DNA of 64,000 nt from Corbicula japonica (GCA_038501625.1 JAZAYU010000353.1:1-64000); one strand, 5' to 3'; shown: positions 10,451 to 24,640, counted from the first letter of the stretch. The notes: generated by a model not told the origin, from the sequence alone. Made by a program: numbers and translations.

Positions 10451-12072
10451 TATTTGCATACCTTACTGAACATATATCAGACCTAAAAAAAGTAACTTAT
10501 GATACCAAACAGACGACAAATGCCATACCATATCATTGCCATACTTACAAACCTCCGTACAGTAATATATTTTACTTACAGACAATAAAAAGGACGTAAA
10601 TATAATTTGTAAAGTGATTCTCAGCTAATATTGAATCTTATGCCATCCAAATCTGCAAGATGAATTCAGTTATAGACTATATTTAAGGAGTAATGTCTAA
10701 ATCATTTACAAGATTTTCCCGCTGGCAAGGAAGGTCAATTCCGATGGTTTATATAGAAACTGATTGCAGACCAATACAGGATTTATATCTCAGCAGACAT
10801 ATAGCAACTGGCCGATAACCAAGACTAAGTTACAGTTATATTACACTTTTATAATGAGAAAAGCTTAAATCTGTTTTGTACGAGTAAGTCCAGATACAGC
10901 AACACGTAAATTTCACTTGTTTACGTCCTTGAAGAGTGTTTATCAAACCCCATTAGATACAATAACATTAACTATTATGCGAGCCAAATACACTGACTCA
11001 TGTTTTTTTCTTATATCATCAGTCTTGTTTTCAAATGAATGTAAATTACATCTCAAGAACATGTTGATATGGAATGTTGGCTACATCTCGAATGACCATA
11101 TTTAAGTGAACATTTTTGCCACAATGCCATCCATCCTAATCGTTATCAGGAATTGTCCAACGCCACACTTCCGGTGTCTCGAAAACAAAGCTTCGAATGC
11201 GTTAAATGAAACACGTTTCAGAGATGAACGTGTCTATGAAAGCAATATGGAAAGCAATATGGACCTTAAACATATCATCTGTCTGATATCAGAAATTCCC
11301 TGTGGTCAAGTGTCATTTAAAAGTAAACTCCGACGAACATTGTATGGTAAATTTATATGGAAAAGAACTCTTATTATGCTATTGATATTACAGACCAATC
11401 AGCCACTGGATCTTTTGCGATCCATAATTCTGTCAATCGGTCATATCAATTTCATAACGTTTTTACAAATATAATGACACAATTGTCATTATATTCTCAG
11501 TTATTTCGGTATGAATGTGTATTTTGATCACTTGTACAAAAATTTAAATTAGAGTCCGTAATTGTGTATGTGGCAATTGTTAACAATTGTCAATCTTATG
11601 CCTACAAATGCTTCTCTTTTCAATCCATGTAATTCTGTGGGATTATTTTCATTGACCTTTATCTAGTTATTTTAGCTATGTGTACCACAGTCTCGGGTTT
11701 ATAATGAGGAACGTGTCTATGAAAGTACGACTCTTAGACAGAGATTCTGTCCAATACTGGAAATTCTCAGAGGACAGGTTCATAGAATTTTAATCAACAA
11801 AGAACATTATAGGTTCAATTTGGATAGAAAATTACGTTTATGTCAATAATATAGTCTTCAAAATTTGTTTATGTATACAGATGCTCCATATTTAACGTCA
11901 GTTACTTTATGTTGATAAAAATGTGTGTTAGACAGAATTTACTCATGTAGAAGACCTCTTGAACATATTCTTAATGAAAAAAAAACGAACACGGTAACCC
12001 CAATTTTAATTGATTAATATTAGTCGTTGAATGAACTAACTTCCGAAAGAAAACCAGACACGCATCGTTAGT

Positions 12073-12543
12073 AGGTTGAACCAAGGTAAATCCAATTCCC
12101 ATAGACCTCAATGATAAATTCCCAATATTCAATGCACATTGAACATGATTTCTATCATCTTAATTTCTAGACAACCATATATGACTGTGAAGATCTACAT
12201 TTCATCTATTCAAAAACACAGCAAATGGGGGGTTAACTTACTTGTAAGAAAATTACTGATCTCTAACCGAACAGACCCTATTTTAAACGCGGTATCGCAA
12301 ATACGGTGCCAAATATATACATCCGCTCTTCCGGAACTAGTTCGCCTCTACCAAACGAGATATAGGCATGAAATTGCTTTCATTTATTTTCCTGACATGT
12401 TATTCCTGCAAACAAGTCACAAACAGGTAGATTTCTAACGGTTAAGAGGCCCCCAGATGAAGAGAAAAAAATAGCATATATTGAAACGGACTTCATTCGA
12501 GTGGACCACGGAGGAATACTGAGTTATGTACCATAATGCAACC
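12073..12543 (+). repeat. Direct terminal repeat, left
   Basis: 471 bp, bordered on the inside by TATAAG, whose inverse (CTTAT) precedes the right copy. Confidence 0.8.
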
Positions 12544-13047
12544 TATAAGAAAAACTTGAGTTTCCAAATGTAATGATTATGATATTATTTCATTGTGTTG
12601 TGTATTTGTAATATACTGTAGAAATTTCAACTTGATATCTGCTCTAAAACTCGACTTATAAGGGTTCAATGAGGCCCGCCCATATATGAAAAAATCGACA
12701 AAATTTCCAGTATATTTCTGTAAAATTGCTTAATTTCAGACAATCTTTTCAATTTTTATTTTAAAAGCAACTATTTTTAATAGAAGAAACTTGTTAAGTC
12801 TGATTTTCAATACAAACACGTGCTAATGCTATCTTTTGTATGAAGACGGAATCCCACAGGCAACTCAATCGTGTAAAAGTTAATACCGAATAGGGTCCGG
12901 TGCCCAAAATTAAGATTTTTTTCAATTCAAACACAAGATTTTTGACAAATAGTATTTTAAAACCTAAAACCCAATCAAACTTAACCGATTTCAATCACCG
13001 AAATTAAGTTTTGTCGATTTCGACATTTTTGAGGTTTTGAATCTTAT

Positions 13048-13518
13048 AGGTTGAACCAAGGTAAATCCAATTCCCATAGACCTCAATGTTAAATTCCCAA
13101 TATTCAATGCACATTTAACATGATTTCTATCATCTTAATTTCTAGACAACCATATATGACTGTGAAGATCAACATTTCATCTATTCAAAAACACAGCAAA
13201 TGGGGGGTTAACTTACTTGTAAGAAAATTACTGATCTCTAACCGAACAGACCCTATTTTAAACGCGGTATCGCAAATACGGTGCCAAATATATACATCCG
13301 CTCTTCCGGAACTAGTTCGCCTCTACCAAACGAGATATAGGCATGAAATTGCTTTCATTTATTTTCCTGACATGTTATTCCTGCAAACAAGTCACAAACA
13401 GGTAGATTTCTAACGGTTAAGAGGCCCCCAGATGAAGAGAAAAAAATAGCATATATTGAAACGGACTTCATTCGAGTGGAACACGGAGAAATACTGAGTT
13501 ATTTACCATAATGCAACC
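13048..13518 (+). repeat. Direct terminal repeat, right
   Basis: 471 bp near-identical partner of the left repeat; followed by the TTAGT duplication. Confidence 0.8.
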
Positions 13519-13523
13519 TTAGT

Positions 13524-15960
13524 ATGTTAATTGAAAAGTAATAGCAGCCATAGTTGAATAGTTTTCGCTTGTTCAATGTAAAGTTATGATGAACTGGGAT
13601 GGAGACGATCATTCTGAATGTGGCTTCAAGTCTCGAGATCTGTATTGTAATCAAATTTAATTTCAAAGGAATGTTGAGTAATTTCATACAGATAAGGGAA
13701 AAGAGAAAAAAGAGGAGAAAAAGAGAAATCGATAAAGTATTACATATATTGACATTTGAAGAAACCCAGTGGACATATATTAAAGTATTTCTCTGCCAAA
13801 AACAGTTAAACAATTACCACACTTCAAAAATCAAAATAGGCTGCTCAGCAAGAAATGATAATCTAGATGCCCCTGGTGGAAGGAAATAACACGCTGAGCT
13901 GACAGAGAAAAGAAACACTTGACATTTAAGCGCCTAACTGAATAACAAGATAATAAGAAAAGTTGTCACTTTCAGTTAAGATTCCCAGCAAGGTTAATTA
14001 GGAAACGTGTGAATAAGAAATCCGGCTATAATGTCACAAAAACTGTGTCAGTATAATGCGGCTACATTTAATAGTTTTGCTGCGGTTTCTGATATCGCTA
14101 GATCAGAACCGCAGACTGCTTACCCCCAAAACGAACTGATTTTTTCCATGGTTGAATTTGTATAATACATATAAATTATGCATATCAAGAATAGCCAAAT
14201 TGTTAGCACACACATAGTATTTCCTTTCGCCAAAGCATAAAAGACATGAAATCATAACTGTATCATTTGAACGCTTTCGGTAAAGACAATGCAAACACAT
14301 GAACGACCGTTGAAACATAAATCATAACGCCTTCGACTCTTAAAAACATCTCAGTTTTACAATTTAATAAACACATCTGGTAGTGATGTACAGATGCAGC
14401 GTTACCAAATACTGTCCTTATTGCATACTAATATCCTCGCGATACTTGAAGTTGTTTGTTACAAATCCATTATTGAATAAACGATACATTTAATCCTGTA
14501 TAAGACATACACCATTGACCAATGACTATTTTGCTGACTAAAAGCAACAACAGTTAAAGATGTTGTCAATATCTAAAATACAGCGGTATCACATCATCCA
14601 ATTTGTCTCTATAAAATGTTTGGGAGGGTGAGGGTGGATGGGGAGATAACAAAGAAAAAAAAACTACATCGAAAAACGAGAAATTAACATCTTTTACAAA
14701 TATTATTGTCATACTATTCATTATTTGCATGTGTGTACATTAAAAAGCTTATCACAGCTAACGCACAATAAAAAACTTACATATTTAAAAGAATACTTTT
14801 CCATTTAAATTTTTTTCAAATCTCAGTCAAGTTGAAATTATTATTTTTTGAGTGCCATATAAACAGAAGTGCATACATCACATTTGATTTCGTGTTTGAA
14901 GACAATTTTAACAATATATAAGTATAATTTTTATCAAGTAAAATTCTCTCTTGGCAAATGAACAAAACATGTTCGTCATAATGTTAAAATTATTTTGACG
15001 CATACATTAAGCAACAGATCAATATTGATGATAAAAAATGTACGAGTACTATGTAGTTATTTGGTTTCTTGACAGGGTATAACAGGATATATTTAATTTG
15101 GAATATTCATAAATTGTTGAAAGTGTAACGTTTTTACTCGAGTATAGAAAATAAACACATGAATATTGCCTTAAGTTGTTAAAAGCGTAGTGTTTCATTT
15201 TAACTTGAACTTGGCGTCCCACAGGGAAAATTTTATTTGAGAGTGTAATAATACAACGTTTTATAGCAATGGAATGTAATGAGATATTAAAAACTTTTTC
15301 AATTATTCAGAATAATATGATATATCCAGCTCAGGAGTGGTTATCTGGAAAATATCATTTCAAGTCAACTGAGTAAAATGTTCTCTGCGTACTTGAACAA
15401 TTTGAAGTATGAAACTATTGTTTCTGGTTCTATCCCGGAGAGATTACTTGTACTTTTATTACTTTTAGGCTAGGGCAGTATGGCTCAGTAAACATCTCAT
15501 GTATTGATATTATCATTCCTATTTATTATATACCTGTGTTATTTAAGATTACACTAAACAATTGAAACCACATACAAACTTTAAAAAGCACTTGATCCGA
15601 TTCTAAATGTGCAATTGTGTAAAGGAATTTAAATTTGATTTTAATGAAAAGAATTAACTGACAACAATAAATACTTTTACAAATCTACACCGTAACGAGT
15701 ATCTTCGCCAGGTTCACGATACCACCACCCCAAACAATGTGGCATGTTGTTTTCATTAAAACACATTTTAAACATTTATTGTTTTCATCCTTTTCATTGT
15801 AGGTCCAAATTCACTCTCCGACTGGCAACATTTGTCTGGCTCTATCTAAATCTTATTTGGAGGAATGTGGATTAATAAAAAGGAAATATGGACTGACACT
15901 TTTAGATTCAATAACAGAACAATATGGTTACTTTATTCTGTTATTTATTTTAAAGGTTTA
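13524..15960. other. No gene or classified repeat seen
   Basis: AT-rich single-copy-looking DNA between the LTR-like element and a family A copy; overlapping ~100-codon frames at 13.5-13.9 kb on both strands have no recognisable domain. Confidence 0.55.
14080..14114. repeat. Short isolated hairpin
   Basis: CTGCGGTTTCTGAT and ATCAGAACCGCAG around an 8 nt loop; one unpaired base. No gene adjoins it. Confidence 0.6.
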
Positions 15961-15964
15961 AGGT

Positions 15965-16175
15965 TTAAACACCCCTTGGCAACTCATTTTGCTACTGACC
16001 GTTTCAATTTGTTAACCCCTCGTGCTCATTTTTGTTAATTATTTGAGGTGTCTGTTTTGAAATTGGTCATTTATCAACCAAGCGCTCTCTCTCTCTCTCT
16101 CCCTCACTTCTTCTTGGCTGTCTTGGGAGGATGTATCATTTGAATGTGACAATTCCTGATGCATATTTCACTTCT
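15965..16175 (-). repeat. Dispersed repeat family A with (TC)n run
   Basis: Contains a ctctctctctctctctccc tract at 16084-16104 where other copies have a short tctcttttcctctct. Confidence 0.55.
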
Positions 16176-16859
16176 TAGTATTAAAACATTACCAATTCGA
16201 ACACAAAAAATGAGTTGAATCATTTTGTAACATGTTAGTTAAAGAGTGCTCAATATCACTAACGATTGTTTTGTAATGAAACGACGAGAATGCCCAGACC
16301 AGAGATATATAATCAGAATCCCTGTAAAGAAACAAAAATCATTATATAGTGCTAAAACTTTTGTCAGCATAAAATATTTATTTCGTGAAATTGAAAATAA
16401 TCAATGTCGTCTGGTAATCTTAAATTTCAAGAAAAAACATCGGCTTCAAGAAAAGACATTCTCCCTGGCGTAACAAATATATATCTCTTTGAAATATTAT
16501 TCCCAATTCAACGTTTTATCTTTTTCTTAACTCGATAGCTTTCAGAAGCGAGCGTTTTAATACTATAGCATGAAAAAAAATTTCTTTTTCAATATTAAAA
16601 CTCCAGTTTGAGAAGTCGTCTGCACCGAGAATAACAAAGGTGCCTAATTTAGCTTTCAGCATAGTTGTGGTTTTTATCTCAGGAGAAAACAATTTTGTTG
16701 AAACATCCGCCATCAAAAAATAATTGACGGCACTAAATATATTCTTATCCACTTCGAGTGGTTTTCGTGAGAATTTCAGTATCATAAAGTGATTCTTTAG
16801 TGGGCAGATTTTTTTCGTTTATTGTGTCTATCTAGTGAAACACAAAAACAATGAATGTC

Positions 16860-19140
16860 AGGAAAACAACTAGTTTTGTTTACATATGTCAACGAATGGA
16901 TGTGTTTAAAACACTAAAAGTTCTATACACTTACAAAATCGCGAACAGAACTTTTCTGTATCATATGAAATCTCAGGTAACTGTGTAATCATATTATGTC
17001 TGGGAGATGTAATCTTTTTCAGCCAAGAACAATATAAGTTTTCGTCCGTTGAGAAATTAAGATCGAAATATATTCTTTAGAGACACAAACTATCTAACAA
17101 TTTTTATAACATTTTTGAATAATGTGTCGAACTGCGTACACTCAAGAAAACTTGAGTGCAAAATGTATTGTCAGCTGGTCCTAAGATTATAAAACTGAGA
17201 ATGGAAACCAGTCTGAAATCTCAAGAATCTGATTAGCTGAAATGACGACTGGTCGCCATTTAAGGCAATCAGATCATAGAGATTTGAGACAGGTTAATTA
17301 TCTCATTTTTATCATATTAAGCCCTGGTTATTTAAGCGTCATAGAAAAAAAGGGTGAAGCTTTCAAGGAGTATGCGAAAGGAAAAAAACGTCAACATAAT
17401 TACAAGCTTCTAGTACATCACACATCTAGCAATCTTGAATAAATTCAGCAGTAAACGCCAGCTCAGGTTTAACTTAATTTCATAACCCTATTTAATACGA
17501 AAATGTTTGTGTCAAGTAGATGTGTTCAAAAACATGAAAAGGGGAATTTGAAAGCCATTGAAAACGACAAATGCGAAAAGTGGCTCCCTTTACCGAAAAG
17601 ATTGAAACAGTACAAGTATATACAGAACTTATTGTAATACAAATAATATTATCAGACAAATATGCTAATGGTCATAAATTATATTTAACTTAGTAAAACT
17701 ATTTAAACTAATAGTTGCATACCCTACTGAATATTTATCAGACAATGAAAAGGAAACTAATGATCACAAAATGATGACAAATTTCTAACCATACCATTCA
17801 CTATCCTCCGTTTGATAATGTATTGTTACTTGCAGACAATTAAATGACATAAATGTCATTTGCAAAGCGATATTCTCAGTTTATATTGAATCCAATGCCA
17901 TCCAAATCTGCAGAATGAATTTAATTATGGGGTATATTAATGGAGTAATTTCCGAATTGTTTACAACACTTTCCCTCTAGCAGGCAACATCAATTTCGAT
18001 TGCAGACCAATATAGTATTTATATCTCTGAAGACATATAGCAACGGGCCAATAACCAAGACTAAGTAACATTTATTATTATGTAAATTTCACGTTTTCAT
18101 TGAGAAAAACATTGATATGTTTTGTACGAGTATGCCCAGATACAGCTTCACGTAAATTTCAGTCGTTTACGAGATGGAAAAGGATTTGTAGATGCCTAAT
18201 AGAAAAAATAATATTAACTTATGTCAGGGTGAGACAACGACACGGACGGAAATAACAGGAGATGTTTTTTCGTATATCTATTAAAAAATGACCAGAAACA
18301 TTCTGTGAAGAACATGCTAAATATATGGAAATAATTATAAGCCCACAATTTTAATCTACCCCCCTACGGCAAGAGCGCCTAGCCACATAACATCGACCAC
18401 TCTTCCGATTGTGCTAGCCGATACAACCTTCAATGTATATGACCCTGTTATAGTGATCGTCATTATGTAACCGACTATATACTGATAACAGTATTTGATA
18501 CATCTTGACGATCGCATTTAGTATACGTTTTTGCCACAGCTTCATCCAGCCAAAGCCTTACCAGAAGTTGTTCAACAACACACTTTCGATGTCTTTGAAG
18601 AAAAGGAATCATCTAGTGCGTGTTAATAGAACACGTCTCAGTGATGAAACGTGTCTATGAAAGCAAAAGAAATCTCAAGCAGAGCATCTGTCTGATATCA
18701 GAAATTTTTCCTGGTCAAGTTTCATTAAAAGTAAGCATCAATGAACATTGTATGTACAATTTAAATGGAAAAGAACTCTTATGATGTTATTGATGTTATT
18801 ACGAACCAGCCATTGTGTCTTATGACATTCATAATAAGGTCACTCGGTCAAATCAATTTAATGACTTTTTTACAAATTCAATGACACAATTGTCATCATA
18901 TACTCAATTATTTCGGTAAGAATGTGTATTTTGATTACGTCATATAAAAGGTTACGTGTATCAAAAATTTATTTTTCTGTAGTTATCTACCTGATTTTGA
19001 CAGACTTTTCACCATCTTTAAATCGAGTCGTTTTGAATATTTTGTTTTAAGCCTAATATTTTACTATTTGTCCCTCTTCTGGTCTACGTGAACAGGTCCG
19101 TAATTGTGAAAGTGGCTACTCTAAACAATTTTCAATCAAA
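16860..19140 (+). repeat. Segmental duplication, copy B (carries empty insertion sites)
   Basis: Partner of the 2.84-11.6 kb segment. It lacks the mariner, the 1.34 kb TA element and the 239 bp MITE, and preserves the pre-insertion sites (attatatttaac near 17686 and ctaatagttgcatacc near 17710). It has its own private insertion, the palindromic MITE at 17177-17326. No coding region was found. Confidence 0.88.
17177..17326. repeat. Palindromic MITE (family P), diverged copy
   Basis: Ends CCTAAGATTATAAAACTGAG and an imperfect inverse; the centre gacgactggtcgcc is retained. Inserted in duplication copy B only. Confidence 0.7.
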
Positions 19141-19159
19141 TCCCAACAAATAACCGAAT

Positions 19160-21590
19160 TAGAATAGGCTTGGAAAGAAACAATTTCAACATTTTCGGGT
19201 CCATTTCACAGTCGTGCAGTGAAAGAGAAATGAGTTTCGAAAAATAGTTGTAGGTTAAATACCAGGCATGAATTTCAAAGTGATGTTAGCATGTATAGTA
19301 TACCATCGGAGGCAAACTCCACACTTACCCTGCAAGAAGCAATACATTTCCACCCACATACTGGGAACAGATTCAGATAACAATATTCAAACCCATGGCA
19401 TTGAAATAGCAAAGGACGCAAAAGGAGCAGTTAATCGATGACCTTTCTGAGACCGGATCACCGGGATTAAAACCAGCATAAACACGGAGCCAGACAAAGA
19501 AGAAAGGACAGAGGAATGTCCATTAACGAGTTCAGTGTTTAAATACCGCCTTTAAGTCTTTTATCACCGTTTCCTGTATAACTGCCTGTTTCGAAATTAA
19601 ATGAATCAATGAGAATAAGGTTGTTGCTATGTGAATGTGGATGCACATAGCGTCAACTTAGTGCAAAAACGGTTTATTTACCATTTAATAAGAAGAAGTT
19701 CTATCGTTGTTGTATAAAGGTTTGACGATATTCCATATGAATTATTGGGGACACGCCAATGGAAACGGTACCATCGAACAGTTGACGTAAGTTCTTGAAA
19801 TAACATCAAGAAGTAAGCAAACGACAATAATTATTATTATGAAGTCGATCAGCGTAAAATTACCATATATGTAATTCTTTTGCAAAACTGTATAGTGATC
19901 AATGAATCACTTTATAATGAGAAAATAATAGAAATGTAGTAACAATGAAATAAAATATGCATATCGGGAAAGGCCACATCCAGAAGACACAACCTCTCCA
20001 AATAGCCAACAAGAGGTTAATTGAATGATTAATTTTAAAATAGACATCAAAACAATTTACAAGAAAAACAACCTAGTAAGGAGTTACCGCCCTGAAACTG
20101 TCAGAAACAAAACAAAATGCCACTAGGGGTTTAAACCAGGTTCTAAGGTGCAATAAAGACCATAATGTCAAAAAATAATACCGAAGACACGTTTAATAAA
20201 CATATCTTCATATAGCAACTTTAAGCGGGCATTTCTGTGTCTTAAATACTTGACAAAATATCTAGATGAATTCTTAAATTGGATATTATGCTAGACTTAA
20301 CAACATTTCTCACGTTCTTTGGGATCGTGTGCGGTCAAGTATCGTGGAGACGATATAATGAGCGTAACTTATTATTCTGAAAAGAAACAAATCCGAGAAT
20401 ACCCGATTCTAAATGTAACCGACAATCCAAATAATGGACTCATTCTAGACTATTTAAATACAAAATCGAAATATATTATTGAGTAATACTATCTTACTAT
20501 TCTTAAAACTCAATGTACTGGGTTCCTAACGAAATGCAAGTTCCTTTATTATGAATTATGATTAAGATCATTTCCCAAACTGCGAAGTTTCGCGCACAAT
20601 TAAAGACCTTCAGCTTTTAGTTGACCGACTGCTCCGCTCAATGACTTCTCGTTAAAGGCAGGCAAGTTCGATATGTTTAATGCAAAAGAACATAAAACAT
20701 ACAAACAAGCTTAAGTAAAGTCGAAATAGTAGTTTTTCGTTGACCTAGCAAATACCAGAGCATTGAGAGTCAATAAAATTCGCTAATTTTAAATTCATCT
20801 TACTTCGTATACATGTTTTGCATGAAATGCGACTCGTGTCAGACCCTTTGTTTGTTACACTTATCATAAATTCTGGAGGTAATATATTAATTATATTATT
20901 AAATATTACTAGCAGCGTTTTAATCATATTTCATTCTATTACATGTCATCTGCTTGTGAGATACGTGTTTGTTTGACTGGATAAATTCATGGGACATTTC
21001 AGCTTTGTGAATGCTTACAGGAAATGAGGACCGCAATTACATATATTTAGTATAGAAAATCAAAAAAACCAGAAGGTTGACAGAGTACCTGGAAATGGCA
21101 GATCATTAGTTTCTAGTATCGTATCCGAATGGTGAAATTGACAATGTCACTTGATAAAATGAAAACAGAAATATTGTATGTGCCGAGTCTGAAGCAGGAG
21201 AATTGCATTGTCGGTCAATTTTGAAGCAATTACAACCTGAACAAATTGGCTTTGTTTGGTCCAGATTGGATAATAACTAGATTATTTTACCCGCACTTTG
21301 TTTGTTCAAGTATTAAGTATTTTGATGAAGACCGCTTTAGTAAGTTTATACACAGTTATAGGTACATCTCAACCCATTCCATGAAAATATTCGGTATAAA
21401 AATCGTAAACCATTTTCTTTTCTTTTCAGGAATGCATGTTCTTTTGAGTTGTCTATTTAGTAATGATCTCGTATTTGGATATTAAAGAATCGATCTGTGC
21501 TATTATTTAATAGCTAAGATGGGATATTTTTAACAACTTTATTTACTTTATTTAAGAGTTTTTGAACTTGGGGAATGTTATAAAAACACA
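19160..21590. other. No gene seen
   Basis: Apart from the family A copy at 19955-20165 nothing is recognised. Confidence 0.55.
19955..20165 (+). repeat. Dispersed repeat family A
   Basis: Opens atatgcatatcgggaaaggc, then the ccgccctgaaactgtcag and accaggttctaagg segments. Confidence 0.6.
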
Positions 21591-22385
21591 AACTCGAGCT
21601 GTTTCTTTTATCAATGTCATCGTGTTCTTGCTGATTTGACTCGAGGGGCTTTGATCTCGGCATGTTCATTGAGTACCTGCCCTTTTGCTTTACAAACAGA
21701 ACCTGCAATATTTTCATATTTGTCGTGTTCGATGGCTTTCAAAGTTCCTTTTTAATCTATTTCAATATCACAGTAGCGTTGTTTGTGCCGTTATTAATGA
21801 CGTCCTTTGAAGGTCGTTGAACACGATACTTGTACTATGTTAAAAGTACTTCTAAAAATACATTTGTTTTAATATTTTGGTCAGTTTCGAGATGGGTGGT
21901 TTCAATTTCCCAGCCAATATAGATTTGGATATTATTCAATCACCCCATGGATATACTTCCTGTTTGTAGTTTTTTTTTTAATTTTGCCGTTTGCGTTGTC
22001 TGTGATATGCAGGATTTATATTCTAAGATCCCCTCTCAAAATTATATTCTGTTTAGTTCCGCTCATTGTTTTCTTTTCGTTTTGGGCAAATCCATTCTTT
22101 TATCTGGGAGACCAAAAGCCGCTGAACATGGAACGGTATTAATCTGAAAATAACCGCATTGAAGGTTCCATGTCCACCGCCATATGCCGCCATCGTTTGG
22201 GATGGTCAAAATTGTATTGTTTATTAGTGTAAATATTCAGTTGCGCTCAACCCGGGGCTATGCGGCGTAGGCAGTAATAAGCATTTCCATTACTGTCCAT
22301 GACCAGGCTCAATCAACCGAGCCTGCAATATTTTCATATTTGTCGTGTTCGATTGCTTTCAAAGTTCCTTTTTTTCTATTACAAT
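21590..22385 (+). repeat. Dispersed repeat family B, two tandem-like pieces
   Basis: Shares segments such as aacctgcaatattttcata, ggatttatattctaagatcc and cgctgaacatggaacggt with 24770-24920, 43740-43960 and 45910-46230. The block cctgcaatattttcatattt occurs at 21700 and again at 22323. Not classified. Confidence 0.55.
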
Positions 22386-22479
22386 GCTATTAATTACTGT
22401 TGTTTTATATGTTTGTCTGCTTTTAACTGCAACAATGTCGAGTTGATAGGTGGCTGTCGTATTTTCAACAAGATATCAT

Positions 22480-22735
22480 GTTTGTCACTTGGGAAGATGT
22501 TGAGGCAAATGTGAGGTTGGTGCAACCTTGAATCTGGTTTATTTCTCCAGTGGCAAATTGTTTTGCTACTGACCATTCCAACGCGGTAACCCCAAAAGTT
22601 CTCTTTTTCGTTAATAGTTTGTGATTTCCTATTTGATATTGTGAAATTAATATTCTTATGAACTCATGGTATCTGTTCCTCTCTAACTTTTTGGCTGCGC
22701 TGTATTTTCTGAGATTTTTAAAATGCATATTTCAC
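22480..22735 (-). repeat. Dispersed repeat family A
   Basis: Shares gcaaattgttttgctactga and the tctctttttcgttaat segment; the final ~60 bp are diverged. Confidence 0.6.
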
Positions 22736-23689
22736 TGTTTAAAATTAAATATAATCCTCACAAGCGAAGCAGATATGCCAAGAAAAAAGAATATTCTATC
22801 TGGTTATCAGTTATCCAGTTAGCCCCGATAAAAGTTCATGTACTGTCATTGTTTAAAAACAAAGTTCTCTCAACTTACCATTAACCTACTTTATTCCCTG
22901 AAAAATGTTTCAACATGTTGTTTATAGGTCTCATAACTTTATTCCTTTTATCCAATAATTCTTTTCTTGCTAACGAACGTTTAATGTGCTTTTAAATCAC
23001 CGACAGATGCTGTCAGCGTTGTCTATAAATGTGAAAATGTGCTTTTGTGGCGACTGTCTCTTCGGAATTATAAAATAACACGTCTGAGAGCAACCATCTA
23101 AACGAATGAGTTTTAAAGAGTATTTTGGAGATATTTCCGTCACTTGTGGAAATGCAAATGGCTGCCCAGGCCATCCCGCCATGTTTAACGCATTTTAATA
23201 TTTGCAAACAAAAAATGTCAATCTTAGTTTTTGCGGAAACCTTTTTTTTGTGTAATCACACGTATTGATATGAAAACCTGATTCGCGTAACAAATTCATT
23301 AATAAAATTTCCTATTCTAGAAAACGCACTTCATATAAATCTCCAGAACACTTTCATCAAATACGATTTGTCAGTAATAACACGTCAACATTCCCTTTCA
23401 AATGGTTTGTAAATGGGTTTTAATATCATTTAGGGAACAATAAATGGGCAGATTATTTTCGTCTCCTTGGTTTCGCTAAAACGAACCTGACTTATTAGTT
23501 ATTAAACGATTGCAGCTAACAGGAAGCACGCGTAAAAAAATCAATCATTGTTACCGTAAAATCGCTGCTAATTAACAGATGCATGTTTATAAAGAGATGA
23601 ACAGGAACTTTGAAAGCCACCGAACACGACAAATTGGAATAGCACCGGCCGGTTGAACGCAAACCAGAATTTCACTGATAAATGTATCT

Positions 23690-23932
23690 TGCCCAACAGC
23701 CTTTAAAGAAGATCAGTGCAGTTGAAAACCTGGTTTATACCCCCAGTGGCAAATTGTTTTGCAAATGACCGTTCTAAGGCGGTAACCCCAAGGGTTCTCT
23801 TTTTCGCTAGTTGTTTGTGGTGTCTTATTCGAATTTGACATACTTATAAAAACATGCTCTCTTTTCCTCTTTTCATTTTCGTTGCGCATGGAGGCTCTGT
23901 GTTGTGATGTGGCAATGCCTGATATGCAAATT
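23690..23932 (-). repeat. Dispersed repeat family A
   Basis: Good internal match from cctggtttatacccccagtg to cctgatatgcaaat. Confidence 0.6.
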
Positions 23933-24391
23933 TTACTTTTTCATAGTGTTCATAAAAGTTTTCAAGTAAATATGATTTGATGAAGATCTGATGTTTGCAA
24001 CAGAGTTTGATTAATTTTTGTTGATTTCGCCGCAAAACTTCCAACAGTCCAAAATTACAGAGACTTGATAGCATGATCAATCTCAAACAGCAATTAACAA
24101 AAATGAGAACCCGATGGGTATCCGCCTAGGAACAGTCAGTGCCAAAATTTGCAAAAACATTGCCTGTTATATTCCATAACTGTGAGCGCTGCGCAGTAAA
24201 TGTCTAATGTGCCGATGAAAGTATTCATCTTGAGAAACGACATGTTATAATTCTTAAAATTAAAGAATTGCTAAACTTTGAAACTTCATCCGATTTTAAA
24301 TGTTCCGCGCATATGACATTCGATTCTGATAGAAAATTAAACGGATGATAAAAAAGTGATGAATGGAAACATTTCGGAGCTAGTTTGACAG

Positions 24392-24640
24392 TCGCAATTT
24401 TTCGGGCCAGATTTCGCAAAAAAGTGACATTTCTAAAATCGGAAGACAGAAATTTTCATTTCTTTTTCTACAAACGAACAAGTTCTTTCAAGTCCAAACT
24501 GGTTTTACCTCTTCTTGTCGTATTTGTCGGCTTTATCTATTTGAGAAGAAAAAATCTTGGCATTGCCTTTACGTTTACTTCTTACAAGCGGAAACAGTGT
24601 TCAACAATCTGTAATAGAATACGAACACGCTACTTCTGTC
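24392..24640 (+). repeat. Dispersed duplicate shared with 30820-31015
   Basis: Shared tracts include catttctaaaatcggaagac, tacaaacgaacaa and tcttacaagcggaaa. No coding support in the ~98-residue open frame here. Confidence 0.6.

Larger units (their letters stand above)
2840..11600 (+). repeat. Segmental duplication, copy A (interrupted by insertions)
   Basis: Aligns with 16860-19140 in direct orientation at roughly 75-85% identity by eye. Shared stretches include the segment around tcgcgaac at 2960/16938, the block reading atatgctaatg at 8813/17662, and the block reading aacgtgtctatgaaagc at 11227/18645. Removing the mariner, the two TA-flanked elements and their target duplications leaves about 2.2 kb, the size of copy B. 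No gene is evident in it. Confidence 0.88.
12073..13518. mobile_element. LTR-like element: 471 bp direct terminal repeats, 504 bp interior, 5 bp target duplication
   Basis: The sequences 12073-12543 and 13048-13518 are each 471 bp and differ at only about seven positions seen by eye. Both start AGGTTGAACC and end ATGCAACC. TTAGT occurs immediately outside the whole unit on both sides (12068-12072 and 13519-13523), as expected for one insertion of an LTR or TRIM-type element. Ends are not the canonical TG..CA, and no primer-binding site, polypurine tract or gag/pol was recognised. The ~97-residue frame seen in both repeats has no known domain. Confidence 0.72.

Noticed and set aside
11106..11474. 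122-codon open frame in duplication copy A
   Set aside because: The paralogous sequence at 18.5-18.9 kb does not keep the frame, and no domain is visible.
12139..12438. 99-codon frame present in both 471 bp repeats (also 13120-13413)
   Set aside because: Conservation is explained by recent duplication of the repeat; no recognisable protein family.
16246..16785. Opposed open frames of 75 and 89 codons
   Set aside because: AT-rich composition alone explains them; no homology or splice context.
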